Below, piece after piece: positions 61,561-64,000 of a DNA stretch of 64,000 nucleotides. Below the pieces are notes generated by a model. That model was not told the origin of the DNA. It did not search any database and worked only from the letters and a program-made list of their open reading frames with translations. Made by a program: the position numbers and the translations under genes. Each line of letters opens with the position of its first letter. The stretch's first letter is position 1. Source of the stretch: Sciurus carolinensis (lineage: Eukaryota; Chordata; Mammalia; Rodentia; Sciuridae); assembly GCF_902686445.1 (NCBI RefSeq), contig NC_062220.1:90644143-90708142 (forward strand), in the 5' to 3' direction.

Positions 61561-64000
61561 ATATACAAGCATTGGAACATCTCAATATATGCAGTGATTC
61601 TTTGTTATTGAAGAATAAAACTAAATTTTAAAAAATTGATCTTATAAAATAAAATAAAAGAAGGAAATTCAGAACTGGGCATGAGGCTGCTAGAGTTAGG
61701 GTAAGTAAGAAGCAGTGTTGGAAGACCCGTCAAAGTGCTTGTGTCATGTTATATCATTTCCAATGAATAGGAAGACACTCTTCATATATTAATGTTTAAA
61801 GTTCTTAAAGGTAATTATCATTCAATTTCCTCCCAATAATAAATCATTCTGTAATAGCTTTGGAGTAGGGAGCAGGTAGGAATCTGAACCTGTAGTTCTT
61901 TATCATTCATGGAATGTTCTAGTGTATTTAATAGCTGAATGTGTCTAAAACCTAAAGATTTTCCTTTTGTTTTCTTTTTTCTTCTGCTACATACTGATAG
62001 AAAAAGAAAAGAGGAAATGGGGAGACTTTTTAATTCCAGTATCACCATCTTGCTCACCAGCACATCCTTCCCTCTCTCTGGAGATGAGGGATGGGACTCA
62101 TTTTGCTTTCTGTTCTATTAAAAGAGTGTAATCTTACTTTCTCTTTCTCCATGGTTAGAAACACAAGCTTGATAGAACTCAGGTAGCCTATCAAGGAAAC
62201 TGCTACTATAGGATTCAACTCCCATAACTATCTACAATGAAATTCATCCCCCTGTTAGCTGTTTACTGTCAGAATTTACATGAAGAGTTGATTTACAGAG
62301 GAATTAGCTGCAATAGTAGCAAATACTAATAAATCAATATGGATAAAGCATTCTGCATGCCACAAGTAAATTATTCCTCACTATTCACAATGGTAATTTT
62401 TGCAGTTTAGAAGTATCATCAAGTGCTTTGAAGTCTGTCCCTCATGAGCTTCCACTCTACTAGGACTTCCTCGTTTAGCATTTTTAAAACTTCCTAAATC
62501 TGGGCATGTACTCTGTGAGATTTTTTTTAATGACATTTGAACCTATGTGGTGTTGTAAGATACTCTCTATTATTCTGTGCAAAAAGAAGAATTCTTTCCA
62601 GAAGAGCTTTTTTGAGATTTAGACTCTGACTTGGGGACTAGCAAGAGGAAGAAATGATACCATCAAATGATTCTCTAAGAGAGGAAAAAGAGACAAGAGG
62701 GATCCAGGAACTGTTCAGCACTTGCAGTTGGTTCTCTGGAAGTGTACTCGAGGTTTGTAAAATCTCCATGAAAGAGTGTGATGTTCACACCTATGCTACT
62801 GAGCATTTCTAGAGTTTTCCTTTCTCCCTTCCAGACTGTGAACATAAACACCAGAGGGTCAGTGATGTTTCCCGACCTGGAGTCACAGCAGACAGGCACC
62901 TGCCTGATCCACAGCCTTCCAGAGACAAAGGTGTTATCACTGATTACAGGTCTCCCCAGAGAGCAGGAGAGATGGCTGAGCTTGGTCCAGCCATGGTGTG
63001 ACCTGAGAACAAAATGAGCACCTTTACTGGAGGCTGGTCTTTAAAGTTTATATACACATGGTTCCACGAACAGCCCATACCACCTCCATGTGTGACTTGG
63101 CTCGGAGCTGTTTGTAACTGCTGGCTGAGGACTAAGTGTGGATCCCTTCCTCCTCTTTCATTTTTAGGTCCTAAACACAAATATTTCTAAGAAAAAAATA
63201 TTCCATTGGAATCAGAAATACAAAGCTAAAACCTGTGGTCTGGGGGATCTAGCCCTTGATTCCCACACCTAAAACTCTACTTCTGCCCAGGGCAGGGATC
63301 TTCAGCACTTGAATACACTGATGTTCCACAAAGAGTATTTGGCCATTCTTCATTTCCCTCACATCCATTATCAGTGGCCATGTCCACCCTGACAACCTCC
63401 TGGAAGCAGGGGACAAAGGAATCTCAGGAAAGAGGAGTCTAGGAAATAGGGTAGTGTCCTATGTCAACGTCCTGAGGCAGGAGATTGTCAGATTGGTCCA
63501 GAGGAGAGCAGAGCTGAGAAATTCAGCCCCACTTCCAGTTTTGTACTCCCCAAGGAGATGCCCTCCTTGACCTACAGAGAAAGGTACATCAGACAGAAGC
63601 AGCTGCGTGTTGACAGAGAGAGGCCACAGTGCAGGTCTGTGAGCCTGCCTGACTACTGGGCAGGGAGCAGGAAGGAGCTGGAGGGCCCCTGTGCCCAGCA
63701 GAGGGATGTGGGAAGCAGGCGATAGTGCTGACTGGCAGGATTGTGAGAGATGCTGCAAGGCTGAGAGCTGGAAGGACGTCATCCCAAGCCAGGGACCAAA
63801 TAGGAGTCGCAGCCCAGACTCAGCAGGAGCCATGGTGCCAGGAACGACTGAACAAGGTCAAGCTGGAGGTGGTGGAGAGAGACACAGACCTTGGTGTCAC
63901 TAAGACGTCCAGTGATCAAGTGGACAAAAGACATCACCATGGAGACAAGAGGTGCCAGGGGACAATCCAAGGACCCAAGTTGTCTTGAAGAAGAACTGGG

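Larger units (their letters stand above)
45324..64000 (-). other. PDE1C: PDE1C upstream intron or 5' region (partial)
   Basis: At least 18.7 kb upstream of exon a, presumably intron leading to alternative first exons. I could not find the known PDE1C N-terminal coding sequences here. Outside the repeats listed, I see nothing in 45324-46499, 50912-51164, 51216-52384, 52871-53431, 55999-57756, 57871-58419, 60301-60949 and 61562-64000. 46040-46140 may be a MIR trace. Confidence 0.7.

Noticed and set aside
63459..63988. Overlapping frames of 87-124 codons near the window end
   Set aside because: No recognisable domain, no splice or Kozak support, and comparable frames on both strands; kept only as an unassigned block.
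45324..64000. PDE1C alternative first exons
   Set aside because: I looked on the minus strand for the N-terminal sequences I know for PDE1C variants and did not see them.

Overview
The window is a piece of a mammalian nuclear genome: AT-rich, intron-dominated and crowded with retrotransposon relics. Dimeric SINEs with a 7SL/B1-like left half and a tRNA-like ID right half (the B1-dID type), together with the L1 3'-end families seen here, point to a sciuromorph rodent, probably a squirrel, marmot or ground squirrel. That assignment is an inference from repeat types.

The only protein-coding gene I can support is PDE1C, the calcium/calmodulin-dependent 3',5'-cyclic nucleotide phosphodiesterase 1C, on the minus strand. 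Nine consecutive internal exons lie between 45323 and 4246, and their splice phases join without a break into about 358 codons. They run from the calmodulin-responsive N-terminal segment, through the PDEase_I signature and most of the metal-binding HD core, to the helix after the TADISHP metal-ligand motif. The alternative N-terminal exons should lie beyond 64000. The last catalytic exons, including the purine-gripping glutamine, should lie below position 1.

Layout. 1-4245 is an intron with a SINE and a MaLR LTR. 4246-5020 holds two exons. 5021-12725 is an intron with old L1 pieces, a MaLR LTR, a MIR and a 2.6 kb 5'-truncated L1. 12726-15847 holds two exons separated by SINEs. 15848-34132 is an 18.3 kb intron carrying a rearranged L1 with its 5' end, a MaLR provirus invaded by two more LTRs, an L2 split by an LTR, and a twin-primed L1 whose 3' UTR contains a telomere-like TTAGGG array. 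34133-45323 holds five exons with modest introns. 45324-64000 is upstream intron with two adjacent twin-primed L1s, a long decayed L1, microsatellites and a solo LTR with perfect 6-bp target-site duplications.

I found no RNA gene, CRISPR array or novel gene system. The most interesting observations are the TTAGGG array inside an L1 tail, several insertions whose target-site duplications can be read by eye, and a weak splice donor in PDE1C. All family assignments are from reading the sequence; no alignment was run.
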